From Sinohyriopsis cumingii (Eukaryota; Mollusca; Bivalvia; Unionida; Unionidae), in contig CM068829.1 of assembly GCA_028554795.2 (NCBI GenBank), forward strand, positions 137,771,579-137,835,578: a DNA stretch of 64,000 nucleotides, given 5' to 3'. Both the position numbers and the translations under genes were made by a program. Under the pieces are notes generated by a model. That model had not been told where the DNA came from. It made no database searches and saw nothing but the letters and a program-made list of their open reading frames with translations. Positions 27,101-42,100 of this stretch are shown in pieces. The stretch's first letter is position 1; each line of letters opens with the position of its first letter.

Positions 27101-30100
27101 ATTTGTTGAGTTTTTCTCTTTGATGATCACAACCGGACATAATTGTCAAGATCACAGCATAGGCTAGATATAGATTTTGTGGATCAACACACACAAAGAA
27201 ATTAACCTTGAACAAAACATGGTATCAGACGAAAACTGAAAAATCACGTGACAATACATATATCGCTTACTTTGTGAAGAAGGCAATTTGTCCACTCTAC
27301 AAAAGTTTTGTCTGCATAATTAAAATCACATACAGTTAGCAACATCCAAATAAATCATTACCAAACAATAATGACATCACGTAAACAGAGATGTATTACT
27401 TTAGAAGAAAGTTGGTTATTCTACTCAAAGACATCGGGGTGTGGGGAAGGCGGGACTTGCCAAACAATTTTATGTAGAAAAGACTAGAATAAAGCAATTT
27501 TAAGCTGAAAAAACATGAATAAACAACGTCTTAAGGAGATTATTCTGCAGCAGTTAGCAAATGGAAATTACATTTTTTAATGGTTTTGCAATGTGCATGA
27601 CAAAAATACCCACTTGCATATCGCGCTTACATCAAGAATAAGAACTATTAATGTATATTCAGTTGAAATAAGTCTATTTTTAAGGCAAGAAGAACCTTTT
27701 AGTAGTTAATGTTACTTTTAAACGAAGATATTAACTGAAGATATTAAATGAAGATATGTAGCTTTCCTACTAAGTACATTACATATACTTCTCACAAAAA
27801 CTTTAGTCCCCCTCTGGAAAGGCCACCCATCTTATAAGGCCACTTTCCCAGTTCAAAACAGGTGGCCATTTAAGAGGGAGACCACTGTACATCAATTTAA
27901 TCTAATAAAACAATTTACATATAATCATAAGAAATTTTCTTAGGAAATGAAAGTTTTACTCTTTTATTCAATTACTTTTTCAAAATTCATTCAACATTAA
28001 ATTTGACCTTCGATGGCATGACCAATCAGACAGAGAAAATGTGACATCAACTTTAAAAAAAAATATGATAATGAAATGAATGAATTCTGAATACATAGAG
28101 TAACTTTTATATATAAAAAGCTGATCCAAACTGTACCCAAGACTACTCTATGTCGGGGTTAGCATCAGGACAGGGAAATGTCAGCAAATAAGGATACATT
28201 ACCTGTGTTATACAAGACTCTGCCATGCAGAAGAAAAACTTATGACTTTTCTTTTACCAGTGCCATACACAATCTTGTCTTCTGCCATAAGAAAGCAAAA
28301 TAGTAAAATAATTTTTCTTCATTTCAACATATCATTAGCATGCTTCATTGCAAACATGAAAATCAAAGAATCAAAGTGAGTATTTCCATATCATGATGCC
28401 AACCAAACTGTCGTGTGGCAATAATCCAAGACAATCAAACTGTCATGTGGCAATAACCCAAGACAACCAAACTGTCACATGGCAAAAACCAAAGGCAACT
28501 AAACTGCCATGTGGCAAATTACCCAAGATAATCAAACTGTCATGTGGCAAATAACATATTACAACCAAAATGTCATTACAATATCACAGCCCTTACCTCA
28601 AAGGGTGTCTCTCCATATTTATTCTTGGCCTTTTTTTCTGTCTTTGGATGACAAATAAGCACTTCAACAACTTGTATGTGTCCAAATTTACAAGCAAAAT
28701 GGAGTGGTGTTTCACAGTTCTAAAAAATAAAAGGACAGCATTTTTAACATGTATAAATATGTAATATCCCAGTACTGGAAACATGGTTGCTCATTTGGCA
28801 TATAGCCTAATCCCATTACATGTATATGGTTGTAATATCAACACATGGTTGTACATTGGCATACATTTATGGCAATGGGAATAACATAATCCCATTACAC
28901 TACCTAATGAAATGTTGTGTATGCAAAAGACAAATAATTCAGCAATAAAAATACCAAAATAGAAGGCTTTAAAAATTGATGGCTTATATTCCTGCAGACT
29001 TTAATTCTCATAAAGCCAGTTAGTTCTGGGTGAAAGAAGAGATTAGTTATGGCTAAGTGTAGCGATTATTTTTGAAGAACTGTAGTGATTAGTTTTGGCT
29101 AAGTGATTATTTTTGGGTAAATAAGTATAGCGATTATATTTGGGTATTAAAGTGTAGTGATTAGTTTTGGGAAAATAAGTGTAATGATTATTTTGGGGTA
29201 AATAAGTGTAGTGATTAGTTTTGGGTAAATAAGTGTAGTGATTGTTTAGGGGTAAATAAGTGTAGTGATTGTTTAGGGGTAAATAAGTGTAGTGATTGTT
29301 TAGGGTTAAATAAGTGTAGTGATTGTTTAGGGGTAAATAAGTGTAATGATTAGTTTTGGGTAAATAAGTGTAGTGATTAGTTTTGGGTAAATAAGTGTAG
29401 TGATTGTTTTGGGGTAAATAAGTGTAGTGATTGTTTAGGGGTAAATAAGTGTAGTGATTGTTTAGGGGTAAATAAGTGTAGTGATTGTTTTGGGGTAAAT
29501 AAGTGTAGTGATTATTTTTGGCTAAATAAGTGTAGTGATCATTTTTGGCTAAATAAGTGTAGTGATTATTTTTGGGTAAGTATAGCTAAGTACGCAACAA
29601 AATGATAGGCATCAGGTGTTTTGTTCCAGAAATGAAAATTTGAATGTTTGATCACTGACGAACAGACAAAACCAGAAAATACCCCGAAATTGATCCTTAT
29701 TTGTTGAACTTGAGGAAAATCATGATCAAAATTGGTAACGGAAACATTGATGTATCGCTCATTTTATTGTCGTAAATTGTAGATAGGAACTGGAAATTAT
29801 AATCTACACTGTGAAATATCAAATTTAAAAATAGGCATACAATTTTTTATATTTTCTTTCCAAACGACATTCTTAGTACACCACAATTAACGATATGTAA
29901 GGAAATTTTGATCAATGAAAATGTAACTCACTCTGAATGGAGGCAGTACTTTAATAAATAGATACAAATTAAATAATTCTTTATCAATTGAAATTTGTGT
30001 TCTAGTTCTATCTTTTAGTTCCTTTTAAGTGTAATCATTATAAATGCAATGTGTCCTCTTGTAATTAAACATAAAATGCATCAATCTACCATAACAGCTT

Positions 30101-33100
30101 TGTCCGTGAGCGTTTCTCTGAGAAGCAAGTGCCGACCGTGTTTTTATAACTGACTTCCGTCAGTATTTGTTGTATTGTTGCACTGAATTAAAAGCTGGCC
30201 TCCTTTGTATTATCATGTTAATTATGTCTTCTGAATCAAAAAATGGAGGTAGAATAAAGGAAAAGTTAAAAGGCACCAAAATCCTACAAACTTAAAATCT
30301 AGCGGCCCTGGTTGTATGTCAGGTGAAATCACTTCATTTGATCAATCGAACACTTATAAATCTTACTGTGTATGTAACATATACTATCTTAAATTAACCG
30401 ACTCTTTCATAACTGATCAAAGATAACAAGGCAGCCAAGCGAAACGAATACTTCGTAAAATAAAGAGCTTGATTTCACATACAGACCATTGTAAGCATTC
30501 AGAGAATTCTTGAACTGGCAATTAGAGATATCCTCAAGGATGATAAGAAGTTTCATTATTAATTCCAATTAATGAATTCACAACATCAATATTGTACTAA
30601 TTGAGCAATACAAAAATTGAGTTTCAACGTAGATGATTGTCTCACAAAATAAATGTAGCATGTTTTTGAAAAAAAGGAATCTTGTTTGGTGGTATATCAA
30701 GAGTTAGTCTAGTTCCCTGCCCTGTGGATTCCCGTTTCGGCAGGATAATAGTAAACACCACTACGGGAACCAGCCTCATCAAGAAAAACCAAAAACAATG
30801 ATGCAATACACAGATTTTTTCGCATGCATGTGATGGTTGTTGAAACCAGTCAGAACTATCTTTCATGTGTTGGACATTTTGAAAATAAATGTTATTTTAA
30901 CAGAATAACGAACTACTTCATTAGAAAAAGCGCGTTATTGACAATTATTATCAATGTGATTGTAAAACGAGAATTCAATAAACAGCTCAGTTCCCTAACG
31001 CCCTGCCCCAATGGTTTCCTCAATGTCAAAGCAATCTTTTCAAAATGGAAAAAATATTGGAAGTATGGAAACTGAAAATCTGTGACTGCAAAAGGCACAC
31101 ACAGACCACTAGTCTAATATGTGTACCAAAAGGCACACAAAGACCACTAGTCCAATATGTGTACCAAAAGGCACACACAGACCACTAGTCCAATTTGTGT
31201 ACTAAAAGGCACACTTGGATGACTAGTCCAATATGTGTACCAAAATGTACACATAGCATACATGCCAACCCTTGACGAGGAAAAAGTGTAATCCAAGTGG
31301 ACAAAAAGAGGAATCCAAGCAGAAAAAGAGGAATCCACATATAACATGCTAAAAATTCAATAAACAATGATTTATTTGCCCCTCTTGTCTTTTAACATCC
31401 TTTACTGCTTCAAGTTTTCATATGTAGCACTTTTAGCTTTAGAAAGAAACATATTTTCATGTTGCATTTTAAAACACTTTGTACCAGCTGAGACCATGAA
31501 TGTTTTGCACACCAGTAGAGCACAAAGTACTGAGTTACTGAGCCTGGATCTGAATTCACTTTTATTTTTGTTTACAATACGGAACAATCTCTCACAGTCA
31601 GCATTAGAATGGTGAAAAACCAATATTCCTTTCATAACCTGACAAAGAAAAGGAAATTTGTATCTTCAAGTGATTGTGTCTTTTAGCTGGGAAAAAAGGT
31701 GCCTTTGCACATCAACTCTATCTGCATTAAGTATATTGTCAGGTAGAATCCCAACTTTATACTTCAGGAATTCTCCTTCCAGATGATCCAAGGTAGACAA
31801 GGATGGTAACAGAAAGGGATATCTCTTGACAAAGAATCTAACACTTTGAAGCTTTTTGACTGTCTCTCATTTACATCAGCAAATGAAGCATTTAAAGGCA
31901 CTTCATTTCCACAGGGGAATTTCTGGAGCATGTAATCACAGGCTGTAGCATAATAATCTCTATCAAAAAACACCTACACGGCTAGAGTATAGAATTGTGT
32001 TCTTTGAATTCTCTCGCTTCTGCACCAATAGCAAGATCTTCATTATCTTTCTATCAAGAGCTCTGTAAATAACACCTCTGCATTTATAACATTCATGTCC
32101 GCATTTTAGTTCTGCTATAGATAATAAGTTACCTTTGTATTGGAATTTGTAAGACGAGCTAATTTGATGTGTTTATTTGTTTTCAAGTGTTTCTCCACAT
32201 AAAATTTACCACCATGCCCAATATTAAAATCGTTTCCACACAGACTGCAATGAGCATGATGCTGCACTAAAATACACGGACTCATATCGTTGCTTAAAAC
32301 TGACCTGTCATACATGTACGATATAGTACATGTATGACAGGTCAATTTTAAGCAACGATACGAGCCCCTGTGCCCGAGAATGGAATGCTGTATTATGCCA
32401 TTCATGTATTCATCTTTGAAGGATTCGTGTTTTTGTGTGTGTCTTTTTCTGATCCACCTGTGAAATGTTTTGAAAAAATATATGTGCTCTAACACAAACA
32501 CCGACTAGAATACATCTTAAGACTTTTAGCGCCAAATAATAAAATTATTTCCACATGGCCTGCAATAGACGTCATGTGATGCTGCCCTCGAGTCCTCATC
32601 TTTGGAGGGTTCTGTTATTTTATGTTTTGTTTATTTTTGGCCTTTTTCTAATCCATCTGTGAAATTATTTGAAAGGAGATATTTCTGCTCTCATACAAGC
32701 ATCGACTAAAATAAATTATACTTTTTAGCGCCAAATACCTATAGACTGGTTCTGTACTAAATATAAATTAGAAAAAAGAATCTGCGAGTAAAGATTAAAA
32801 ATTAGAAAACCAGTCTGATCTCTCCTCGCTAAGCCATACAGCTGCTATAAATAGAATATGAGGTCGAAAGTTTGAAAGTAGAACCATCATGTTTCTGGGT
32901 AATAGGATAGTTGCTATAAATAGAACATAATACTGCTAGGAAAGTGCACGGACAAGCGTACTCTTATATTGTAGTTACGTAGAAGCCGTCTTTTCTAAAA
33001 TACGGTCTGTGGGATTAATGGGATGTTAATAAAAACGAGAAAACAAACAACTGATTTTTTTGGGAAGGTGGATATACCGAAAAAGCGTAATCCATATACG

Positions 33101-36100
33101 TTTACGTGTAAGGCGTAATTTAGTGAAAAAAAGCGTAATGATTACGCCAAAAGCGTAATGGTTGGCATGTATGACATAGACCACTAGTCCAATATGTGTA
33201 CCAAAATGTACACATAGACCATTAGACTGTAATATATGTACCAAAAGGCACACTTGGATTACTAGTGTAATATGTGTACCAAATGACACACCTGGAACAT
33301 GTCCAATATGTCTAGCAAAAGGCACACCTGGAACACTAGTCCAATATGTGTACCAAAATGCATGCAAAGACCACTAGTCTAATATATATACCAAAATGCA
33401 CACCTTGAACACTAGTCCAATATGTGTCCCAAAATGAACACAAAGACCACTAGTCTAACATGTGTACCAAAAGGTGCACCTGGAACTCTAGTCTAATAGG
33501 TGTACAATATTCATTGAGATATATGATTGGTTTTGAGTTATGCTTCAGAAACAAACGTGTGTGTGTGTGTGTGTGATTTGGATTTTTAACGTAGCTTTAA
33601 CAACTTGTCAGCAGACATGTAGCATGATGTCCCACCCAGTCACATTATCATGACACCAGGCAAACCTGTCCTAACACTAACCTCTTAATGCTGAGTGCCA
33701 AGCAAGGCAGCAGAAACAAAAGTGTGAATTATAAATAAACAATATGATGAAAACATTAAACATATTCAAGCTCAAAAACTGTGAATAGTAAAAGTCAAAC
33801 ATAGATTCCTACATGTTTAATTTGGTATTGTTGTTGTTGTTGTAAGTTTTAATGCCATTTTTCAGCACACGATAGGCTATACACGGCATCCAGTATTAAT
33901 GGTGGAGGAAGAACCTGTGAAATCCCCAGAAAGAATCAACGACCCTTGAGAAGCTACTGGCAAGCTTTCTCACATACCCACATTGCCTGAATCCGAGACT
34001 CTAACCCACGCAGACAGAGATGAGATGGCAGTGATCTGTAACGGAGAGCGCTTTCGACCCCTCAGCCACTCGGGGCCCCTTATTTGGTATTATTTTAATT
34101 CATCTTGGAGTTTAAACAAAAACATGGACAATGGATACCTGAATGGACAGTAAAGTGGAAGAAAAAAATATACTGAGGAATTGTGAATAGCAAAAGGCAC
34201 ATCTGAATCACTAATCCAGCATGAGTATGAAGTGCTATATCCTGCCTTATTACATAAATGGGAGGCTGGGGACTGGGTGGGGTGGGGTGGATAAATACAG
34301 ACATAATCAAAATTATGTCACAGATTTTGACAAAATTACTACAAGATTTTACCAACATCATCACTGACAGTGCAACCTATGTCACGCTGACAGTACAACC
34401 AATGTCACACTGACAGTGCAACCTATGTCACACTAACAGTACAACCTATGAGACACTGACAATGCAACCTATATCACATTAACAGCACTGCATATGTTAA
34501 AATGTCAATACAAGCTATGTAACACTGCCAGTACAACCAATGTCACTGACAGTACAACCTATGTTACACTAACAGTACAACCTATGGCACACTGACAGTA
34601 CAACCTATATCATACTGACAGTACAACCTATGTCACACTAACAGTACAACCTATGTCACACAGATGGTACAACCTATGTCACAATAGCTGCTTGCTGAAA
34701 GACAAAAATCTGACCCCTTCATGTTGCATGTTGAGGTACAAGTCAAAAACTGACCCCTTTGTCTGGCATGTTTAGGTACAAGTCCACCAGGAAGTTGATC
34801 CTCTTCGTCATTGTCTCCTCTGTGTCCTTACTGCCAACATACAGCTTCCGGACAAACTGAGGGTCCTCAAGGGTATCCAAAATCAACTGACACATCTCAG
34901 GTTGGTTCTTCATGGCAGCCAGATGCATGGCCGTGTAACGGGAACCTTCCTGGAATATAGTTAAACTTTAAGGTACAATTATCACAGAAATGCAACTCTG
35001 AAATTAACACACTGACATATTTCTTGTCTATCAGAGGAAGATGCACTTTATTTCAGAATACAGGTACAGTTTGGATGACTATAAGTGATGCTATTAGAGA
35101 TTTCTCCCTAGACAGCACTGGGTAGGCAGCATTAGTCCTGCAATATAAGATGCCTACCCTGATATCTTTGTGTTTTTAGGTCACTGTCTTAATAATGGAC
35201 ATGTGTAGTGTGTTCTGACGTCAACTAACATTTGAATGAGAAGTCATGCAGGAATATCTCACACACTTGGCAACCCATAGTGACATTCCATCAACTGCTC
35301 AGGGGGAATGGAAGGACTGCCATTACATGCAGACTTTTTAATGGGATGAGTTTTTATGGGGATAAGAACACTTCTCATCCCTCCTAGATCATCTAGGGAA
35401 TGAGGACTGCATCCCTCCTTTTTGTATGGCTTCACATAAGACAATGTTGGTCTGCAACCTGAAACAACTGCTCTGAGACCACAGCATGGGCATCCATGCT
35501 ACAAATGATGGGGGAGGGAAGATTCTCAATCCTGGAATGGATGTCCCCTCATTCTACAGGGACTGAATATGAACGTAAGAATAGGTTGATGATCTAAGCC
35601 CTTCCCTAGGCATATGCAAAAATTGACAGATTCCTATCACCAAAAAGACTGATCCACAAAATAGAGACAAGGGGAGGGTATTGACCTGATCCCTGTCCCT
35701 ATACTGCTGGTGGGATGGTAACATGAAGACCAGTCAAATATATAAACCCGTATTTCAAGTCCGATCTAAGCTGGATCAGGAAGATGGACTCTAGAGTGGT
35801 AACAAACAATTGCTGTTGGATGGGGGATAGATGACACACACAGGGCCATTCCATAAGCTCACCTGATAGGGAAGGGCTTAGATCAGCAACCCATTCCAGG
35901 TGAGCTAATAAATAATCAAATACTAATGTAAATTCATTCAGGACTGAAATTATAATATTTTAGAGTTGGTTTCTTTGCAATTATCATTGCATGAATTGCC
36001 AGCTGCCAAATCACACATCTTATTAAGTGATTCGGCAGATGACAGTTAATAATACAATAAAATGAGAAAATGAGGGGAAAAAAACATTCATTCTTTATTG

Positions 36101-39100
36101 AAATAAAGGTAGTAATGCTTAATGTTAACTGACTATATGTCCCATGAAAAGTTGTTCTTTTTTTCAAATGACCACAGCTAGTTCTCTAAATACCCCCCCC
36201 AAAATGCACTAATGTCTGCCCTGTGGATGTTTGTATGTGTACATGATTCTTTTTTTTTTATAGTGTTGCCAACAATAACCTGGAGTTTTGCCCTGAAGAA
36301 GAAAAGAAAACCAATTTAAAATACCAAAGTCCTCGCTTGAACCAAATTGTGCTTCCAGTTGCATTACATTTGGTTCAAATCCAGCCTTAAGACATCTGTG
36401 TGGAATAAGACAAAGTATCAAATCCAGCCTTAAGACATCTGTGTGGAATAAAACAAAGTATAAAATCCAGCCTTAAGACATCTGCGTGGAATAAGACAAA
36501 GTATAAAATCCAGCCTTAAGACATCTGCATGGAATAAGACAAAGTATAAAATCCAGCCTTAAGACATCTGCATGGAATAAGACAAAGTATAAAATCCAGC
36601 CTTAAGACATCTGTGTGGAATAAGACAAAGTATAAAATCCAGCCTTAAGACATCTGTGTGGAATAAGACAAAGTATAAAATCCAGCCTTAAGACATCTTT
36701 GTGGAATAAGACAAAGTATCAAGTATCAATTATAAACTGGTTCCATGAAATATTAAATTTTTCTGCAAGGTCGTTATCATGATACACAGGCAAGTCAAGA
36801 ACTGCAAACATGTCATGGTACAAGGTTTAAACATGTAGTACTATTACTGTAAAGTTTCTGAAGAATACAAAGGATTTTCATAAACATTAACACAAAACTT
36901 TTTTCACAACAACTCAACAGCTTTCTGCTTGCACAGATGAAACATAAACTCCCATTATAAAGTGTACAATCTTTATTTTTAGACACATGGCAATATTATA
37001 GCAAGTTTAAATCAGGGCTTTCCTTATCACTTTACACCCTGCTACTTAAAAAAAAAAACTGTATCCCCATTGTGGTAAGTCCCCCAACACAAAATCCTGC
37101 ACCCCCCCCCGCCAGCCAGCTTTGGACAGCTCCCCCCCATCAACTTTAAATGTAATGGAAGGCCCTGTTAAGTTGAATATAGAAACTGATGAAAATGATA
37201 TGTTACTTTCAAAGCCTTTAAAACTGTTGACACCAGCAGAAAAGTGTAACCCATGTCTAGCCATTCACAACCCATTATATATTACAGCTGCTGCAGTAAT
37301 GTCTTTTTATTCAACCATAATGCAACATTCCCACGTCTTTTCTAAATTATCCAATCTGACCAACTATTCTCTCTACCCCCATACAACAAACTGACCATCT
37401 ATCCCCCTACTCAAAAACTAATGCCCAAGATGACCACCTATTCCATCTGCCCCAATACCAATGCCAGAGCTGACCATCTATCCCTTCTACCCAGATACCA
37501 ATGCACAAACTGACCACCTATCTCATATATATGGCTATCAATGCCCAAGCTGATCACCTATCTCCTATGCCCTGATACCAATGCCCAAGCTGACCACCTT
37601 TCTCTTCTGTTCGGCTATAAATGATACAGCTGACCAACTATCCCCTCTGCAATGATACCAATAAACAATGACTACCTGACCCCTCTGCCCCCAATACCAA
37701 TACCCAAGCTGCCCTGATACCCATGTCCAAGCCGACCATCTCTCCCACTCTGCCAATCATACCCATGTCCAAGCCGACCACGTCTCCCACTCTGCCCTGA
37801 TGCCCATGTCCAAGCCGACCACATCTCCCACTTTGCCCTGACACCAATACCCAGCTGACCACCAATCCCAAATTCCCCAATACCAAAGACTTCACATCTA
37901 AAATATGAATCACGTCTGAGATCTAAAACTATTATTAAAATGTAGCTGCACATTTTGAGTGTAATTGTTTCTGAATTTAAGGATACAAGGATAGTCGCAT
38001 GACATTTCACATGCTAACGCATGAATGGACAAAGAGGATCATAAAATCTGTTTCAGACACACAGACAGAATGAAACTGATAGTGACAGAGAAGAAGGCAA
38101 GGAGGAAATATTTCTTTTATTGATATGCATTAAACATATTCAATTATTCTGCTGACATCCAAGTAAAAAACTGATGGAAATTTTGATATTATTTGTTATA
38201 ATACATTTAATTTTGTTATGATACATTTATATAAAAAAGTCACAATGTATAGCATGAGATGTAATTTCTCAGCCATGTTATTGTGTGATATTTAGGACTA
38301 ACATATTCCTATATTAATTTAATATTTCTGCAATGCGTGCAACTTATCACAATTACACCTTGTAAGATACACCAGAGCCAATTTGATTATTTACAAATAA
38401 AATCAATTTCAGTTCTGATATATCACTGACATCGGAGCACAAAATGTGTTAATTACAGTAAGTATTTAAACTCACCTGGAAAATAACAGGTGTATCTCCA
38501 CTGCTGACAAGGTAGCGTGGATTTGAATTGATGTACTCCTTGAATAACCTACAATCCCCACTCTCTATTATTTTCTTCAGCTGTAGTATGTCCTGTACCT
38601 TGGGGGCCCTGTATGGAGAGCTTTCTGGTGACATGGCACTAGCTTGTTTACCTCCATTGTTCTATTGAAAGAATACATCACATGAATTTTCAAATTGTGC
38701 AAGGTATTTACTGATCATCAATGAAGAATATTCTGCATCTATTTCAAGACATCTGTATGCAAGGTGATCTATATACATGTAGAGAGTAATATAACTCTAC
38801 ATGGAAATAGAGGAAGGCTTTCCACATTTACTGTGTGGTCTTCATACCACCATACATGCCCAATGTCTCGTTACAATTTAACCTAATAGGTTAAATCAGT
38901 CTCAATAATGGATCTTATGTATCACAGCCATATTAGATGGGAATGCATCTCCAAAATGGACATTTCCCCACACAGCCATATTAGATGGGAATGCATCTCC
39001 AAAATGGACATTTCCCCACACAGACATATTAGATGGGAATGCATCTCCAAAATGGACATTTCCCCACACAGACATATTAGATGGGAATGCATCTCCAAAA

Positions 39101-42100
39101 TGGACATTTCCCCACACAGACATAGCAAACTAATGCCTCTGTTTTGTAAAGCACAGCTCATGTAATGTCATGTTTCCACATCCGTCATGGTGGAGTAATA
39201 AAACCCCACTCATTCACCTGACACTGAAGTAAAGTACTCCCCATTATAATGCTGTTAATACAGCCTTAATCATCTATATTTAGTTTATATTAATAAAGCC
39301 TTAATCATATATCTACATTTAGTGTTTATTAATACAGCCATAACCATATCTACATTTAGTTCATTAATACAGCCTTAATCATATCTACATTTAGTTTATT
39401 AATACAGCCTTAATCATATATCTAAATTAGTGTTTATTAATACAGCCATAATCATATTTCAACATTTAGTGTTTATTAATACAGCCTTAATCATATCTAC
39501 ATTTAGTGTTTATTAGAGCGTCCACCTCGGATGCAGGAGATTGTGGGTTCAATCCCCGGCCGAGTCATAAAAAAGACTTACAAAAATGGTATGATAAGCT
39601 TCCTTGCTTGGTGCTCAGCATTAAGAGGTTAGTGTTTGGACTTGTAGGCCTTGTGTCAGGATAATGTGACTGGGTGGGACATCATGCTAAATGTATGCTG
39701 CGTGATGCCCCAGTGCTAGACATCACTATAAACTGCCATTCTGCAGACATCGTAGCAATGTGACTGACTTTTTTTAAAGCTACGTTCAAAATCCAAATCA
39801 AACACACACACACATGCAAAGGCAACTACACGTATTTTATGTACAGCTTGGAGTGCCGGACTTTGATTCAATGGCTCAAAAACAGTTCTGAATACACTTT
39901 TATTTATTGCTTTATAAGTGAACACAACTAATGCCAATCAATTATTCAATTCTTGCACAATACAATCAACTAGGTATGAGACAAATCCACAATCATGACT
40001 AAATTTTGTTACATGTACAGAAATCTGCTTGTTATCATGGAAGTTTCAATACATCCAGCATGTGATATTTTCAATACTTTGCTGACATACATAGGTTGAT
40101 CATAAAAGTTCTAGAACAAAAATTAATGCAGTATCTCCTAACATAGCAACCCAACATCATAAAAAATTGACCATCTATAATAAACCTTCCAATTTGTGAC
40201 ATTAGGTCATCTTTAAGTTCATGACATCACAAGTTCTCTGACATCTGTATGCAACAGTGATTATAATGTTTCATGCAAAGTAAGTAAAAATCCATTTCAA
40301 TGATAAAAGCTGACTTGCTGTTGAAGGACCTAAAACACTTGCTAAATATGGAATCAGTACATGCATTAAATGGTTTAGTGATTTTAAATTTTCAGCACCA
40401 TTTTCAAAAAGAGTAAAATAGTTGTCTACTTCTTTTTCTCTGAAAGGGAGCACTAATCTAATATTCTTTGCAAGATCAAAACTTAAACTTGGATTTGAAG
40501 TGTGAATATGCTTTTCACTTGCCAGCTCCATTTCTTTTATTCTAACTTGACATTCCCACTCTTCCTTCTCTCTTTGCATTTGCATCTCTCCCTCTGTCTC
40601 CCTTTTGCATTGGTTCTTTTTGTAATTGCATTTGTCTTTCTCTTTTTTCCTCTGCTTGTAAATGCATTTTTCTTTCTCTCTTTTCTGTCTCTCTCTCTCC
40701 TCTTTCTCATATCGTAACTGCATTTGTTTTTCTTTCTTCTTTCTGAAGTTCCAGCTTCCTCAACTCCAATTCCATCTTGTATTTTAATTCTAATTCCTTC
40801 ACTTTTATGTCAAGAGTCTAATACAGACTTACTGATCGAAACCAAAGCACTTTTATCCAAAACATTCTTTTCTACCAAATACTGAACCAAAATATTTCTT
40901 ATTTCTTGGTTTGTTAAGGAAGCCTTTAACTCAGAAAGATTGTATTTTCTGGCAAGTTAAATCAATTCATCCTTTTTGAAAAGATCTAATTGTTCTTGAG
41001 TAGGATCTGAAAGAAAGATTTCCACTTTTAATGACATTTTAGAAAAAGCTTGCCTATTTCACTAAAGATTTCAAAAACTAGGGGAATTCAAATTTAAAAA
41101 AACAAAGATTTCTGAAATATTCTAGCCAAAATTCAAAATTCGGACAAACAAACCAATTTGTATGTTATGTGTTTAGGCTCAAATAAACAGCAACACAAGA
41201 AGCTTTGAAAAATTTAACAAATTATTATTTCCCTGGAAAAATACTGTAAAAATGAAAAAAATAAGAACTTACGGTTTTAAGAATCAAATCCAAAAATAAT
41301 CCAAGAATAAAATTTAAGAAGACCTAATACTGAAATGTTCTAATGAATTCGAGCCCTGACGAAGAATCCAAGATGGAAGACGATGACGTATGCTGTATTC
41401 TGTACTCTGTTGAAGTCTACAGTTCCTTGTTTCTAAACACAAGAAATAATCTGGTGTTTAAATTGAAAAGAAACTTCTTTGTTCAAGAATTCTGCATGAG
41501 CACTCAAAATATTTCCAGAGACACAAACTAATCTTTTAGAATCCAAATAATTTGAATAAATATTAAAATGTAATTCCCAAAATGACACAACAATAGAAAC
41601 ACATTTAAGTCTCAGTGTTTAGAAGCCTGACTGAGATATCTCTCTCTCAGCAATGGTTTAAAACTTGAATATTAAGCAAAACAGATGCCCAGGTAAGGGT
41701 CACATGATTAAGTTTACATCATGTACTCTCAGCATGGCCCTGACAAAAACCTATCATTTTACTCAAAGAATAAAATTTAAAAAATGTTTACTTCACTAAA
41801 ATCTATTTACAAGTCGAGGGTCACCTATCCAAAACAGCCTCGATCTCAACTGTATCAATCCCACAATAAAAATAAATTTAAAAATAACTTGTTGACATGA
41901 CTGTTATTAATTTTTAGTTAAGGTCTGGAACCACATCAGCTTTAAGTGTTTAAAAAATGAACAGGCAAGGTCAAACTATCTTCTGGAAAAGTACTGAGTT
42001 CCTAGTTAACGAAGCTACATTATTTTGACATATAAAGAAATTAAAAACTGAACTCAAACGTTTTTTGAAAAACTGCAATGATAATCTTCATTGACATTTC

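Larger units (their letters stand above)
22851..28596 (-). other. ANKLE2 intron 5
   Basis: Holds a SINE-B (23058-23368), a Tigger-type element (23563-25353), a 24-bp minisatellite (25520-26410), a second TA-flanked inverted-repeat element (26685-27887) and a 32-bp array (28395-28570). The rest is AT-rich and unremarkable. Confidence 0.8.
31257..33173 (-). mobile_element. hAT-like DNA transposon inserted in a minisatellite
   Basis: The terminal inverted repeat CATACATGCCAACC at 31257-31270 matches GGTTGGCATGTATG at 33160-33173. The repeat unit interrupted is intact elsewhere (33202), and comparison shows a 6-bp duplication, ACATAG, on both sides. That is shorter than the usual 8 bp for hAT. 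Inside are broken minus-strand fragments of a zinc-finger hAT-type transposase. A smaller relative with the same ends sits at 19817-20711. Confidence 0.8.
28720..34754 (-). other. ANKLE2 intron 4
   Basis: Contains a 27-bp array (29020-29590), 1.4 kb of unique AT-rich sequence (29.6-31.08 kb), a 37-bp array split by a hAT-like element (31080-33510), SINE-B and SINE-A copies (33555-33716 and 33830-34079) and a 23-bp array (34365-34690). Confidence 0.8.
34950..38475 (-). other. ANKLE2 intron 3
   Basis: Holds the 43-bp minisatellite (36395-36720), a degenerate C-rich repeat (37400-37870) and otherwise unique sequence. A poly-C stretch lies near 37100-37140. No gene seen. Confidence 0.8.

Noticed and set aside
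40502-40717. Plus-strand hydrophobic ORF
   Set aside because: Antisense shadow of the Lys/Glu-rich gag coiled coil.
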